Both the position numbers and the translations under genes were made by a program. Shown piece after piece: positions 30,225 through 38,437 of a stretch of DNA of 64,000 nucleotides (position 1 is its first letter; each line of letters opens with the position of its first letter). The stretch covers positions 1-64,000 of the forward strand of contig CALXOV010000026.1 of the NCBI GenBank assembly GCA_944390105.1. Direction: 5' to 3'. The notes under the pieces are model-generated. The model had not been told where the DNA came from, searched no databases, and saw only the letters and a program-made list of their open reading frames with translations. Source of the stretch: an uncultured Succinivibrionaceae bacterium. Its GTDB lineage: Bacteria; Pseudomonadota; Gammaproteobacteria; Enterobacterales; Succinivibrionaceae.

Positions 30225-31082
30225 CTACTCTTCATCTGTATCTTCAGGGGCCCCGACATAAACTTGTAGCAGCTGAACCTGTCTGCGGGTAGCGGTTACT
30301 ACTTTAAAGGTAAAACGTCCTATTTTAATGCTTTCATCTTTTGCCGGCAGATGACCGAACACATGGATGACTAAGCCTGCAATCGTATCGACATCTACTT
30401 TAGGCAACGTAGTTTGAAAGTAGGCATTAAAGTCTTCAATCTTGGTCAAGCCTTTGACTAGGTAGCAGTCTTTGTCAGTGCCTTTGACAATATTGGGAGC
30501 AGGCACCTCATCTTCATCGTATTCATCGCTGATGTCGCCGACAATGAGCTCTAAGATATCCTCAATGGTTACCAAACCGCAGACGCCGCCAAATTCATCT
30601 ACTGCTACTGCAATGTGCAGATGGTTTTCCTGAAACTGCTTTAGCATTGAGTCTACGCGCTTGGTTTCCGGTACGAAAACGCACGGACGCAGGATCTGCT
30701 CTAAGTCCTCCGGCATCGGCTGCAGTCCGGCGGCATATGGCAACAAATCTTTAGCGTTTAAGATGCCGATGATGTGATCTTTATCCTCAAGACTCACCGG
30801 ATAGCGCGAATGGCCGTGTTCTGCAATGATGCGGATAGCATCTAAGATGGAGCTGCGGCTGTCAATGGTGATCATCTGTGAGCGCGGAATCATGATATCT
30901 CCGATGCGTTGGGTGGAAATATCAAATACGCCGCGAATCATTTCTTCGGTATCTTCGTCAATAATGTCGCGTTCGCCTGCCTCTTTAATAACTTCAGCAA
31001 GTTCGCTGCGATTGTTCGGACGCATGCCGTGCCAAATTTTTTTAATTAAACTGTCTTTATCTTTTGCTTTGCGATCCCACAT
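30225..31082 (-). CDS. corC: CorC/YbeX CBS-domain protein
   Basis: 285 residues. Two CBS domains (about 65-190: IMIPRSQMITIDS, HGHSRYPVSLEDKDHIIGIL, and VAVDEFGGVCGLVTIEDILE) and a C-terminal CorC_HlyC domain (LPKVDVDTIAGLVIHVFGHLP). No membrane segment, so it is the soluble YbeX/CorC type. It has been linked to Mg/Co efflux and to ribosome metabolism. Lies between lnt and ybeY. Confidence 0.94.
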   Translation of the reverse strand: MWDRKAKDKDSLIKKIWHGMRPNNRSELAEVIKEAGERDIIDEDTEEMIRGVFDISTQRIGDIMIPRSQMITIDSRSSILDAIRIIAEHGHSRYPVSLEDKDHIIGILNAKDLLPYAAGLQPMPEDLEQILRPCVFVPETKRVDSMLKQFQENHLHIAVAVDEFGGVCGLVTIEDILELIVGDISDEYDEDEVPAPNIVKGTDKDCYLVKGLTKIEDFNAYFQTTLPKVDVDTIAGLVIHVFGHLPAKDESIKIGRFTFKVVTATRRQVQLLQVYVGAPEDTDEE

Positions 31083-31208
31083 TTAAGGACGAGTCCTCGG
31101 CTCGTTGCATGTTTAAGCTGCAGGCACGGGCGCATATGCGGCATCCTGCAGACTTTTTAATATTTTTAGCTTATGGTTAACTGATTATAGCAAGGTGCAA
31201 CCTACTTT

Positions 31209-31682
31209 TTAGTCCTTTTCGCTAAGATAGGGATCAGCAAAACCTAAAGTCATCACTATCTGCGTCTCTAAAGCTTCCATTACGGCAGCTTCATCATCTG
31301 TAATGTGGTCGTAGCCTAAAAGATGCAGACAACCGTGCACAATAAGATGCGCACAATGTTCAGTTACGCTCTTGCCCTGTTCAGCCGCTTCGCGATGCAG
31401 TACCTCAGGGCAGATAATCAGATCGCCAAGCAGCGGCAGTTGAACCTCAGGGGGGCATTCAAAGGGAAATGAGAGAATATTGGTCGGTTTGTCTATATGC
31501 CTATATTCACGATTTAAGGTTTGAATTTCAGCACTTTCCACAAAGCGAACTGTAATTTCGCTATCTATCTCATGCCGGGCAGCGCTTAAGGCCGCATGGG
31601 CCCAAGTGGTTATAGTTGCTTCATCAGGAAGCGCAGGATCGGGATTATCTAGTGCAAACTGCAGATCAATCGCTACTTGCAT
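31209..31682 (-). CDS. ybeY: Endoribonuclease YbeY
   Basis: Single-strand RNase involved in 16S rRNA maturation and ribosome quality control. About 157 residues from the ATG at 31682; the GAGGTG site lies at the end of ybeZ, and the open frame extends to GTG 31694. Zn-binding motif H-x3-H-x5-H in HLIVHGCLHLLGYDH. RHIDKPTNILSFPFECP is also characteristic. Almost contiguous with ybeZ. Confidence 0.95.
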   Translation of the reverse strand: MQVAIDLQFALDNPDPALPDEATITTWAHAALSAARHEIDSEITVRFVESAEIQTLNREYRHIDKPTNILSFPFECPPEVQLPLLGDLIICPEVLHREAAEQGKSVTEHCAHLIVHGCLHLLGYDHITDDEAAVMEALETQIVMTLGFADPYLSEKD

Positions 31683-31690
31683 GGTGCACC

Positions 31691-32896
31691 TCACTTTTGT
31701 TCAGTAAGTGGCGCGGGGGCGGTAGAGAGCAATGGCTCAGCGGCTGGGGCAGCAGTCAGAGCAGAAGTTAGGCTGTCGAGCTTTTGGCGACGCTGCTGCG
31801 CTTCACGGCGCTTTAACTCTTTTTCAGCCTCTTCTTTTTTCTCAAAGGCAGCATAGGCATTGACGATGGCGGCTACCACCGGATGGCGCACTACGTCTTC
31901 GGCAGCAAAATAAGTAAATGAAATGCTATCAATGCCGATTAATACGTCAAGTGCCTGTTTGAGCCCTGAGCGTACTGCGCGCGGTAAGTCAATCTGCGAG
32001 GGGTCACCGGTAATGACGGCTTTGGAATTAAAACCGATGCGGGTGAGGAACATCTTCATTTGCTCGGTGGTAGTGTTTTGTGCTTCATCTAAGATAATGA
32101 AGGAATCATTGAGTGTACGTCCGCGCATGTAGGCCAGTGGGGCGATTTCAATGATCTGACGCTCAATCAGTTTTTCTACCTTTTCAAAGCCTAGCATTTC
32201 AAACAAGGCATCGTAAAGCGGTCTTAAATAGGGATCGACCTTCTGCGATAGATCGCCTGGCAGAAAGCCAAGCTTCTCACCAGCTTCCACCGCTGGGCGG
32301 GTTAAGATGATGCGGCGTACTTCATTACGTTCAAGGGCATCCACTGCGGCAGCGACCGCCAGATAGGTTTTACCGGTACCGGCCGGTCCTACTCCAAAGT
32401 TGACATCATGGGTAGCAATTGCTGTTACGTACTGCGCTTGTGTCGGGGTGCGCGGCTTAATCACACCGCGCTTTAATTTTAAGGTTGCGGCCTTGCCGTA
32501 AAGTGCAGCAATCTCCCCGCGGGTGTCATGATCTGGGCCATCTTCTGGGGTGCCGGACATTGTAGCTTGGGATGCAACTGCTGCATCATCATCGTTCTGC
32601 TGTAGCACGCGGCTTTCAAGCAGCGCCAAATGGACTTTATCCGGGGTGATGAACTGCGCTTTGCTGTGGCGTCCTAAGGGGGCAGTCTCGACGTACAGAT
32701 CTTTAATAATGTGGCAGGCGGCTTTAACCTGACGTTCTCCGCCGGTGACCTGAAAATGCTGTCCGGAATAAGCAATAGTGACATTTAGTCTTTTTTCAAT
32801 TAAGCGCAGATTTTCATCCTCTGGGCCGATTAATCCTGCCAGGCGGCTGCGTTCAGCCGGCTCTAAGGTAAAGTCAGCAGCAAAAGGTTTAGACAT
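31691..32896 (-). CDS. ybeZ: PhoH-like ATPase YbeZ
   Basis: ATPase of the PhoH family that partners YbeY in RNA metabolism. 401 residues. Walker A GVGPAGTGKTYLA, DEAQNTT (Walker B region) and VITGDPSQIDLP. The ~45-residue C-terminal tail is a charged, coiled-coil-like segment (KKEEAEKELKRREAQQRR), and there is an inserted acidic segment around residue 110. The start overlaps miaB by 8 bases, indicating coupled translation. Confidence 0.95.
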   Translation of the reverse strand: MSKPFAADFTLEPAERSRLAGLIGPEDENLRLIEKRLNVTIAYSGQHFQVTGGERQVKAACHIIKDLYVETAPLGRHSKAQFITPDKVHLALLESRVLQQNDDDAAVASQATMSGTPEDGPDHDTRGEIAALYGKAATLKLKRGVIKPRTPTQAQYVTAIATHDVNFGVGPAGTGKTYLAVAAAVDALERNEVRRIILTRPAVEAGEKLGFLPGDLSQKVDPYLRPLYDALFEMLGFEKVEKLIERQIIEIAPLAYMRGRTLNDSFIILDEAQNTTTEQMKMFLTRIGFNSKAVITGDPSQIDLPRAVRSGLKQALDVLIGIDSISFTYFAAEDVVRHPVVAAIVNAYAAFEKKEEAEKELKRREAQQRRQKLDSLTSALTAAPAAEPLLSTAPAPLTEQK

Positions 32897-34253
32897 GGAC
32901 TAATTCTCCTTTTAAGGTATGCGCCATGACTTGAGTAATTTTAACGAAGGCCTGCTGTCCGATAAGCTCAGGACTGCCATCAAGGACCACAATATGATTG
33001 CTGGAGGTTCTAGCTTTAAGTTCAGCGCTGTTCTTGCGCGACAGGCCCTCTACGAGGACCTCTTGCACCGTGCCGTATAGGCGCTGTGCATTTGCGGCGG
33101 CAGAACGTTCCAGCAGCGCCTGCAGTTGATATAGTCGCTCCTTTTTCACTTCAAGCGCTACCGGATCGTCCATTTCCGCTGCCGGTGTGCCAGGACGCTT
33201 GGAGTAAATGAAACTGAAGCTTTGATCAAAGCCGATATCTTCAGCAAGTTGCATGGTTGCGGCAAAATCTTCATCGGTTTCCCCAGGGAATCCGACGATG
33301 AAGTCTGAGGAGACATGAATATCCGGGCGCACTGCACGGATTTTGGCAATGAGCCTACGGTAATCATTAGCACTGTAGCGGCGGTGCATTAATTTGAGAA
33401 TGCGATCGGATCCGCTTTGCACCGGGATATGTACGTGATTGGCAATAGTGGGCAGAAAACCGATGGCTTCAATGATGTCGTCGGTAAATTCCATTGGATT
33501 TGAGGTAGTAAAGCGGATGCGCTCAACCCCCTCCACGGCTGCGACTGAATAGAGCAGGGTGGAAAAATGCACTAGCTGCCCCTTAGCATTTAAGCCGCGA
33601 TAGGAATTGACGTTCTGTCCTAAAAGATGGATTTCTTTGACGCCATTGCTGACGTGGCCTTCTATTTCTTCAATGATGCTCTCAAGCGTGCGGCTTTCCT
33701 CACTGCCGCGCGTATACGGCACGATGCAGTAGGAGCATTTATTTGAGCATCCTTCCATAATGGTCACAAAAGCCGAGACTCCGCGTGCACCCTGCGCTGG
33801 CAGTGCATCGAATTTTTCTAGCGCATCGGCATTCACTGCAATCTGCGGGCGGCCTTCGTGCAGGTATTGTGCAATCAGTTGCGGCAGGCGGTGGGCAGTG
33901 CGCGGGCCAAAGACAATCTTGATGTCTGAATTAAGTTCGACCAACTTATCGGCAAGCTCTGCGCCGACGCAACCGCCTAAGGCAATGATGGTGTGATCAT
34001 CAATGATTCCCTGATGGCGCCAGCTGAGCAGTTGATTGAAGACTTTATCTTCAGCCTTGGCGCGTACCGCACAGGTGACAAGCACAATCACGTTTGCGCC
34101 TCTAGGCTCGTTTGACTGCTGCAGACCGGTGGCACTTAACAGATCAGAAATGCGCTCGCCGTCGTAGACATTCATTTGACAGCCCCACACCGCGGTATAA
34201 AAGGTGCCGCGCTGTAGCTGAATGGAAGAAGGATTGAAGGTAGTGGTAGTCAT
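32889..34253 (-). CDS. miaB: tRNA-2-methylthio-N6-dimethylallyladenosine synthase MiaB
   Basis: Radical-SAM methylthiotransferase acting on i6A37 of tRNAs. 454 residues: N-terminal UPF0004 domain with the first [4Fe-4S] cluster (YTAVWGCQMNVYDGE, then CAVRAKAED and GGCVGAE), radical-SAM CxxxCxxC in GCSNKCSYCIVPYTRG, and a C-terminal TRAM domain. First gene of the miaB-ybeZ-ybeY-corC-lnt operon. Confidence 0.97.
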   Translation of the reverse strand: MTTTTFNPSSIQLQRGTFYTAVWGCQMNVYDGERISDLLSATGLQQSNEPRGANVIVLVTCAVRAKAEDKVFNQLLSWRHQGIIDDHTIIALGGCVGAELADKLVELNSDIKIVFGPRTAHRLPQLIAQYLHEGRPQIAVNADALEKFDALPAQGARGVSAFVTIMEGCSNKCSYCIVPYTRGSEESRTLESIIEEIEGHVSNGVKEIHLLGQNVNSYRGLNAKGQLVHFSTLLYSVAAVEGVERIRFTTSNPMEFTDDIIEAIGFLPTIANHVHIPVQSGSDRILKLMHRRYSANDYRRLIAKIRAVRPDIHVSSDFIVGFPGETDEDFAATMQLAEDIGFDQSFSFIYSKRPGTPAAEMDDPVALEVKKERLYQLQALLERSAAANAQRLYGTVQEVLVEGLSRKNSAELKARTSSNHIVVLDGSPELIGQQAFVKITQVMAHTLKGELVHV

Positions 34254-34300
34254 AAGTTTACGTAATTACTGATATGATGCGGCTGATACTCTTTGAGGGT

Positions 34301-34882
34301 TTAGTTTTTTATGCATAGGGAAAACAGCTGTTCCATCAGCGAATAGTCGCCCCCAAAGGAAGCAATACTGGCCTCACGCATGCGCTCAGGCTTAACTCCG
34401 GCATAATTTACCTTAATGCCGCGGCGCAACAGCAGTTCCCGGATAAATTCGCGCTGAGCGCGGCCGTTGCCGTCGCGAAACGGGTGAATGGCATTAATTT
34501 CACTTAAATAATAGGCCGCCTTAAATGGCAGCTTTTCTAGCGGGCAGTCAAGCAGTAGATTTTCTGCATGCAGCGCGGCAAATAATTTATCGGCCTCGCG
34601 GCGAATGTAGGCGGCGCGGCAGAAAAACAGACCTTTAGCGATTTCCACGCTACGTAGCTGCCCGGCCCAAGTATAAATATCCTGAAAAATATAGTGATGA
34701 ATAGACTGCAGATGATTTAAATCAAAGCTGCCGGGGACGGGATGCTTGTACAATTCAATTAAGCGGGCGGCACTTAAGGTTCGCTCAGCTTGTTCTAGTT
34801 GCTGTGCATCCTGCAGATCCAAGCGGTTAATAAGAACGCTGCTTCCGGGGTAACAATAAAGGAGATCTGCTTCTGCGCTCAA
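34301..34882 (-). CDS. Fic-domain AMP-transferase (toxin-like)
   Basis: 193 residues; the likely start is a TTG at 34882, 3 bases after the antitoxin stop, with AGAAGG upstream. The Fic motif HPFRDGNGRAQREF is complete, including the catalytic His, so the protein should transfer AMP from ATP to a target hydroxyl (DNA gyrase and topoisomerase IV for FicT toxins). The flap region and IYTWAGQLRSVEIAKG are present. No N-terminal inhibitory helix is seen, in keeping with inhibition by the separate small protein encoded just upstream. Confidence 0.88.
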   Translation of the reverse strand: MSAEADLLYCYPGSSVLINRLDLQDAQQLEQAERTLSAARLIELYKHPVPGSFDLNHLQSIHHYIFQDIYTWAGQLRSVEIAKGLFFCRAAYIRREADKLFAALHAENLLLDCPLEKLPFKAAYYLSEINAIHPFRDGNGRAQREFIRELLLRRGIKVNYAGVKPERMREASIASFGGDYSLMEQLFSLCIKN

Positions 34883-34885
34883 AAT

Positions 34886-35041
34886 TCAGGCAGCCTTCTG
34901 CTTGGCGATTGAAGTCTTGACAAAATCCAGTAGCTCAGCAAAATTTATGCGTTCAGCAGCAAAATCCTGCAGCAGCTGTTCTTCAGCTGACGTTAAGTGC
35001 AGATTTTCCATCGCTAAAGTAGCTTTAATTTCATCAAGCAT
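34886..35041 (-). CDS. Small antitoxin of the Fic toxin (class I, VbhA/YhfG-like)
   Basis: 51 residues on the minus strand, from the ATG at 35041 to TGA at 34886-34888, directly before the Fic gene. It contains T-L-A-M-E-N, which matches the [S/T]xxxE[G/N] inhibitory motif of Fic antitoxins, and further on ERINFAELLDFVK, placed where VbhA has its GE-type second helix. The inhibitory Glu would compete for the gamma-phosphate position of ATP in the toxin. The pairing by motif, size and order is convincing, although overall similarity is low. Confidence 0.78.
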   Translation of the reverse strand: MLDEIKATLAMENLHLTSAEEQLLQDFAAERINFAELLDFVKTSIAKQKAA

Positions 35042-35064
35042 TGAAACCTCGTGAATAGATATCT

Positions 35065-35203
35065 ATGAACTACCTTTGCACTTACGTGTAAGGTTTGGCA
35101 AGATCGTAGCCTTGCTTCAGTAAGGCCCCTTCAGTGGGGTCTCAAGGGCATGTCCATAATGCCCCCATCAAGGTAGAGCTTTAGGCTCGTTCTTGAGTTT
35201 TTG
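35065..35203 (+). ncRNA. Structured-RNA candidate, copy 1
   Basis: 139 bases, about two-thirds identical by eye to 54887-55025 and almost gap-free. An outer stem closes it (CTACCTT 35070-35076 with AAGGTAG 35170-35176). Inside are GGCCCC/GGGGTC (35124-35129 with 35136-35141) and GGGCAT/ATGCCC (35159-35164) with the conserved loop GTCCA; GAGC/GCTC (35176-35188) follows. In the other copy several of these stems are kept with different bases. Strand is inferred from hairpin layout. I do not know the family; the HEARO/IscB guide-RNA class is one candidate. Confidence 0.5.
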
Positions 35204-35473
35204 CTTCTATTTTGCCAAGCACATATTTCTGTAATACCGCTGCTTTTTTTCCTCGCTTAAGCAAGGGGAATCTAGCAGCTTCAAGTTAAAATTATAAGCG
35301 AGATCACACTTTTCTGCAAGAAAAAACCGTGGTAGCAGTGGCACCGCATTAAGTCTTACTCGGGTTTTCGCTAAGCTATTGAGTGACCCTAAGCATGTGC
35401 TAATTTTGCCGGTGTAAAGTAATCCCCGATCAGAGGTTCTGCGGACAGTTGCGATTAATGCGAGGATCAGGAA
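35204..35473. other. Intergenic region before the YgiW-like gene
   Basis: Besides a near-palindrome (CCTCGCTTAAGCAAGG near 35251-35266), I see no gene or clear operator here. Confidence 0.4.
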
Positions 35474-35884
35474 ATGGTGAAATTATTAAAAAGAAGCCTC
35501 AGCGTGCTCATTTTTAGTACCGCCCTGCTTACAGCAGGTGTGCAGGCACATCCCTTTGACCATTTCTTTGAGCAAGGAGGACATCACGGTCCACGCGGCT
35601 TTCAGCGTCAGCAGATCACATCAATAGCAGACATTAAGCGCTCGGGCGTGGATGACGAGTATGTAGTAATGCGAGGGCGGCTGACTAAATATTACGGCGA
35701 TGAAATGTACGAGTTTATGGACTTAAGCGGGGACACGATTGAAGTCAAGCTCGATGATGATGAGGATTGGTCGTATTTATCCAAAGATCAGCTGATAGAT
35801 ATATTAGGCAAGCTCGATGTGGATCTCTTTTCATTAGAAGTGGACGTTAAGCGGGCGGTGCCAGTAGATGTCAATTCGCGCTGA
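35474..35884 (+). CDS. YgiW/YdeI-family stress-tolerance protein (BOF domain)
   Basis: 136 residues: a signal peptide (to about VQAHP), a Gly/His-rich linker and a bacterial OB-fold (BOF) domain (about 45-130) with YVVMRGRLTKYYGDEMYEF, DTIEVKLDDDEDW and SLEVDVKRAVPV, the layout of E. coli YgiW. These periplasmic proteins are associated with resistance to oxidative stress, metals or antimicrobial peptides. Monocistronic; AGGATCAGGA precedes the ATG. Confidence 0.88.
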   Translation: MVKLLKRSLSVLIFSTALLTAGVQAHPFDHFFEQGGHHGPRGFQRQQITSIADIKRSGVDDEYVVMRGRLTKYYGDEMYEFMDLSGDTIEVKLDDDEDWSYLSKDQLIDILGKLDVDLFSLEVDVKRAVPVDVNSR

Positions 35885-35890
35885 CTTAAC

Positions 35891-36379
35891 TTAATGGGAA
35901 AGCCAAATTCCTACTCCGGAACGAAAGCCCGGATGGCGATAGCGCCAAGACGGCCAATACATCGGCAGCTGATAGGGGCGATAGTAGGGATATAGCCAAT
36001 TTGGGCTGTAGGTGGCGGGGTAGGGAAGCTGCCGCATTTCTTGTTTAGCTTTTTCTATGCCGACAGGGGCTGGGGCTGGCTTATTTAAATTTGACGGCAA
36101 CAGCTCTTTGGCTCGCTGATAGGCGCGCTCAGTGACCTCTTGTAAGTGTGCTGCATCAGCGCTATCCGTACTTAAAGGTTTATACGGTCCGATTGCGGCA
36201 TTATCTAAAGACCCGTCGGGAGCCGGGGGAATGTCGGCATAGACAGCAGTTGACGTGGCGCTGTCATCAAAATTAATGCGGTAGGTATCGGCTATAGAGC
36301 TACATCCGCTAGCACACAGCAAAATGAAGACGCAACAGGCCGCCGCTAGCAACTTAGTTCTAGGCTTGTGCATATTCAT
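35891..36379 (-). CDS. Hypothetical lipoprotein
   Basis: About 162 residues from the ATG at 36379 (GGGGGA upstream). The lipobox CASGC gives an acylated Cys near residue 26. The mature part is low in known motifs; the C-terminus is very rich in Tyr, Trp and Pro (YSPNWLYPYYRPYQLPMYWP), as in small wall- or outer-membrane-associated lipoproteins. No function can be assigned. It is convergent with the YgiW-like gene, 7 bases away. Confidence 0.7.
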   Translation of the reverse strand: MNMHKPRTKLLAAACCVFILLCASGCSSIADTYRINFDDSATSTAVYADIPPAPDGSLDNAAIGPYKPLSTDSADAAHLQEVTERAYQRAKELLPSNLNKPAPAPVGIEKAKQEMRQLPYPATYSPNWLYPYYRPYQLPMYWPSWRYRHPGFRSGVGIWLSH

Positions 36380-36587
36380 CTGACTAAAATCCCCCAAGCT
36401 CTGCAGTCGGTATTATGACCCACAGCAAAATTCTAATAATACTTTGACATAAAAGTTCAGAGAAAGTTCTGTCTTTGCCATTATCCAGCTTTAGCTTTCA
36501 TTGTAATAAAAATGCTTAATTTTCAATTAATAAACATACGGTACTGCTGGATTGTAGTAAAAATAATGAAAAATTTTTAAAATTTTG

Positions 36588-36615
36588 TTGACAGCGGGTA
36601 AATTGTCTATATAAT
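36588..36615 (+). promoter_or_regulatory. Sigma-70 promoter of the tRNA operon
   Basis: A perfect -35 TTGACA (36588-36593) and a perfect -10 TATAAT (36610-36615) separated by 16 bases, in an AT-rich stretch about 70 bases before the first tRNA. Confidence 0.9.
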
Positions 36616-36681
36616 GTGCACCGTTCCTTGCGACGCTAGCACAGCCAAGCATAGAACTAGATGCCAAAGGTGCTAAGGGCT

Positions 36682-36757
36682 GGGGGTATAGCCAAGCGGT
36701 AAGGCAGCGGGTTTTGATCCCGCCATTTCCCTGGTTCGAGTCCAGGTACCCCTGCCA
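36682..36757 (+). tRNA. tRNA-Gln (TTG anticodon)
   Basis: Cloverleaf with anticodon TTG in GGGTTTTGATCCCG, T arm GGTTCGAGTCC and encoded CCA at 36755-36757. The acceptor begins at 36682 with a G-T first pair. Confidence 0.93.
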
Positions 36758-36767
36758 TCTAAACTTT

Positions 36768-36843
36768 TGGGGCATAGCCAAGTGGTAAGGCAGCGGATTC
36801 TGATTCCGCCATTTCCAAGGTTCGATCCCTTGTGCCCCAGCCA
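36768..36843 (+). tRNA. tRNA-Gln (CTG anticodon)
   Basis: 76 bases, anticodon CTG in GGATTCTGATTCC, T arm GGTTCGATCCC, CCA encoded at 36841-36843. 10 bases after the preceding tRNA-Gln; same operon. Confidence 0.94.
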
Positions 36844-36856
36844 AACTTTGTTAAGT

Positions 36857-36933
36857 GGCTACGTAGCTCAGTTGGTTAGAGCGCGGCACTCATAATGCTG
36901 AGGTCACTGGTTCAATTCCAGTCGTAGCTACCA
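36857..36933 (+). tRNA. tRNA-Met (CAT anticodon, elongator type)
   Basis: 77 bases, anticodon CAT in GCACTCATAATGC, D arm AGCTCAGTTGGTTAGAGC, acceptor GGCTACG as in the elongator tRNA-Met of enterobacteria; CCA encoded at 36931-36933. Its 3' end is next to the integrase, so it is the likely integration site. Confidence 0.93.
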
Positions 36934-37057
36934 ACCTGCCTATTTTTGTTTTCCATTCTGATAATTTTTTGCATTTTAAGTTCTTAATCTATAAGTATTT
37001 CTTGCCTTTTCTTTTACTGCTTTTTAAATTTTCCCCGATTAAACAATACGTTATCTT

Positions 37058-37280
37058 TTACCCTGCCATTTACCCTTTCCTTACCCTTTCGGGGTAATTC
37101 AGATAGAATAAAAAGCGAAAAGTCGGGGTAAGTTTGAGCAAATCGGGGTAAGGGTAATTGCCTGCAAACCCTCATTCTTAAGCCATTTCTTGCTCAGTCC
37201 TTACCCTGACTTTGACCTTTGGTTGAAAATATCAACTCGGGGTAAGGAAATACTCGGGGGTAAGGGTAAGATGAGGGTAA
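37058..37280. repeat. Array of the hexamer GGGTAA / TTACCC in front of the integrase
   Basis: Thirteen copies in 223 bases. GGGTAA starts at 37092, 37126, 37146, 37152, 37240, 37258, 37264 and 37275 (the 37146/37152 and 37258/37264 pairs are contiguous). TTACCC starts at 37058, 37070, 37081 and 37201. A further degenerate GGGTAT is at 37281 directly before the ATG of the integrase. Several copies are embedded in TCGGGGTAA. They are candidate arm-type sites for the integrase or an excisionase. Confidence 0.7.
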
Positions 37281-37284
37281 GGGT

Positions 37285-38427
37285 ATGCTAAATGCTATAC
37301 AAATCAAATCGTTACGAGTAGAAAAAACAAAAGACTTTACAGACGAGAACGGGCTCATACTAAGGGTAACGCCTAGGGGAAACAAAACGTGGGCATGGCG
37401 CAAAACAATCAACGGACGGATTGTCAAAAAGGTTATTGGCAGTTATCCTGAGGTTGGATTGCAAGAAGCGCGTAGGCAGGCTGTTCAGCTATCTTCAGAA
37501 ACTACGGCAAAAGCAGTGTCTAAACCGTCGTTTAAGACTAGATTTAAAGATGTTGTGCCTAAATGGCTCACTGAAAAAAGAGGCAAACTCAAAGTCCCGT
37601 ATAAATTAGATGAGCGTTTTAAATGCCATATCCTGCCGGCTATCGGAGATTGCTATTTAGAAGATATTAACGACAAGCTTTTGCTGGAACGTTTTAAATC
37701 GGTAATTGACCAAGGTAAAATCGCTACTGCTCACCGGCTTATGAGCACTATCAATGAAGTCCTACGGTGGTGCGTTAGTGAAGAATTGCTGGATAGGGTA
37801 AAGACAGAATATGTAACAACGCGATTACCAAAGAAGCCACCAGTGAAGCACCGTGCGGCATTAGCGCCTGAGGATTTAGGGAGAGTTATTAAGCCGGGTG
37901 ATAATCCGCCATACCTGATGTGGTCAATCTATTCCATGCTGCGCCCTAAGGAAAACGCCGGATTGAAATTTGAGTGGGTGGACTGGGAAAAGAAGCTGCT
38001 TACAATCCCTGCTGAAGAAATGAAAATGAATAGGTCGCATGTTGTTCCATTAACCAGGCAGATGATTGCGCTACTCAAACAGCAGCAAGAATACAATGAG
38101 CGGTTAGGTTTTTCCGGTGTCTGGATATGGCCGTCCACTCAATCCGATTCCGGGCATCTAAACCCAACTACGCTGAATATCACATTGCGCCGTATGGGAT
38201 TAAAAGATATTTGCTCAGCTCATGGATTCCGTGCTACGGCCAGAACCTACCTTGCCCGTATTCATGTTCCTGAAGCCGTGGCTGAAGCGTGTCTTGCTCA
38301 TGCTAAACAGAACGCGACGGTTGAGGCGTACGATAGGGAGCAGTTCATTGAGGAGCGCCGCAAGGTCATGCAGCAGTGGTGTGATTATGTGGACACGTTT
38401 ATGATAGACAAGAACAATCAAAAGTGA
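37285..38427 (+). CDS. int: Tyrosine recombinase (phage/island integrase)
   Basis: 380 residues. N-terminal arm/DUF4102-type domain (TDENGLILRVTPRGNKTWAWR) and a C-terminal catalytic domain with the first Arg in MLRPKENAGLKFEW, the HxxR box in SAHGFRATARTYL, the third His in CLAHAKQNATVEAYDR and, in the same stretch, the nucleophilic Tyr. This is the P4-type integrase family, which inserts islands into the 3' ends of tRNA genes; the tRNA-Met gene is 350 bases upstream. The ATG is preceded directly by GAGGGTAAGGG, so the ribosome site overlaps the hexamer array and could be subject to autoregulation. No other phage genes accompany it except the HicBA remnant. Confidence 0.94.
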   Translation: MLNAIQIKSLRVEKTKDFTDENGLILRVTPRGNKTWAWRKTINGRIVKKVIGSYPEVGLQEARRQAVQLSSETTAKAVSKPSFKTRFKDVVPKWLTEKRGKLKVPYKLDERFKCHILPAIGDCYLEDINDKLLLERFKSVIDQGKIATAHRLMSTINEVLRWCVSEELLDRVKTEYVTTRLPKKPPVKHRAALAPEDLGRVIKPGDNPPYLMWSIYSMLRPKENAGLKFEWVDWEKKLLTIPAEEMKMNRSHVVPLTRQMIALLKQQQEYNERLGFSGVWIWPSTQSDSGHLNPTTLNITLRRMGLKDICSAHGFRATARTYLARIHVPEAVAEACLAHAKQNATVEAYDREQFIEERRKVMQQWCDYVDTFMIDKNNQK

Positions 38428-38437
38428 GGTTTAGTAA

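Noticed and set aside
36527-36844. Minus-strand open frame across the tRNA-Gln genes
   Set aside because: It is the reverse complement of two tRNAs (repeated GGIKTRC-type sequence) and has no ribosome site.
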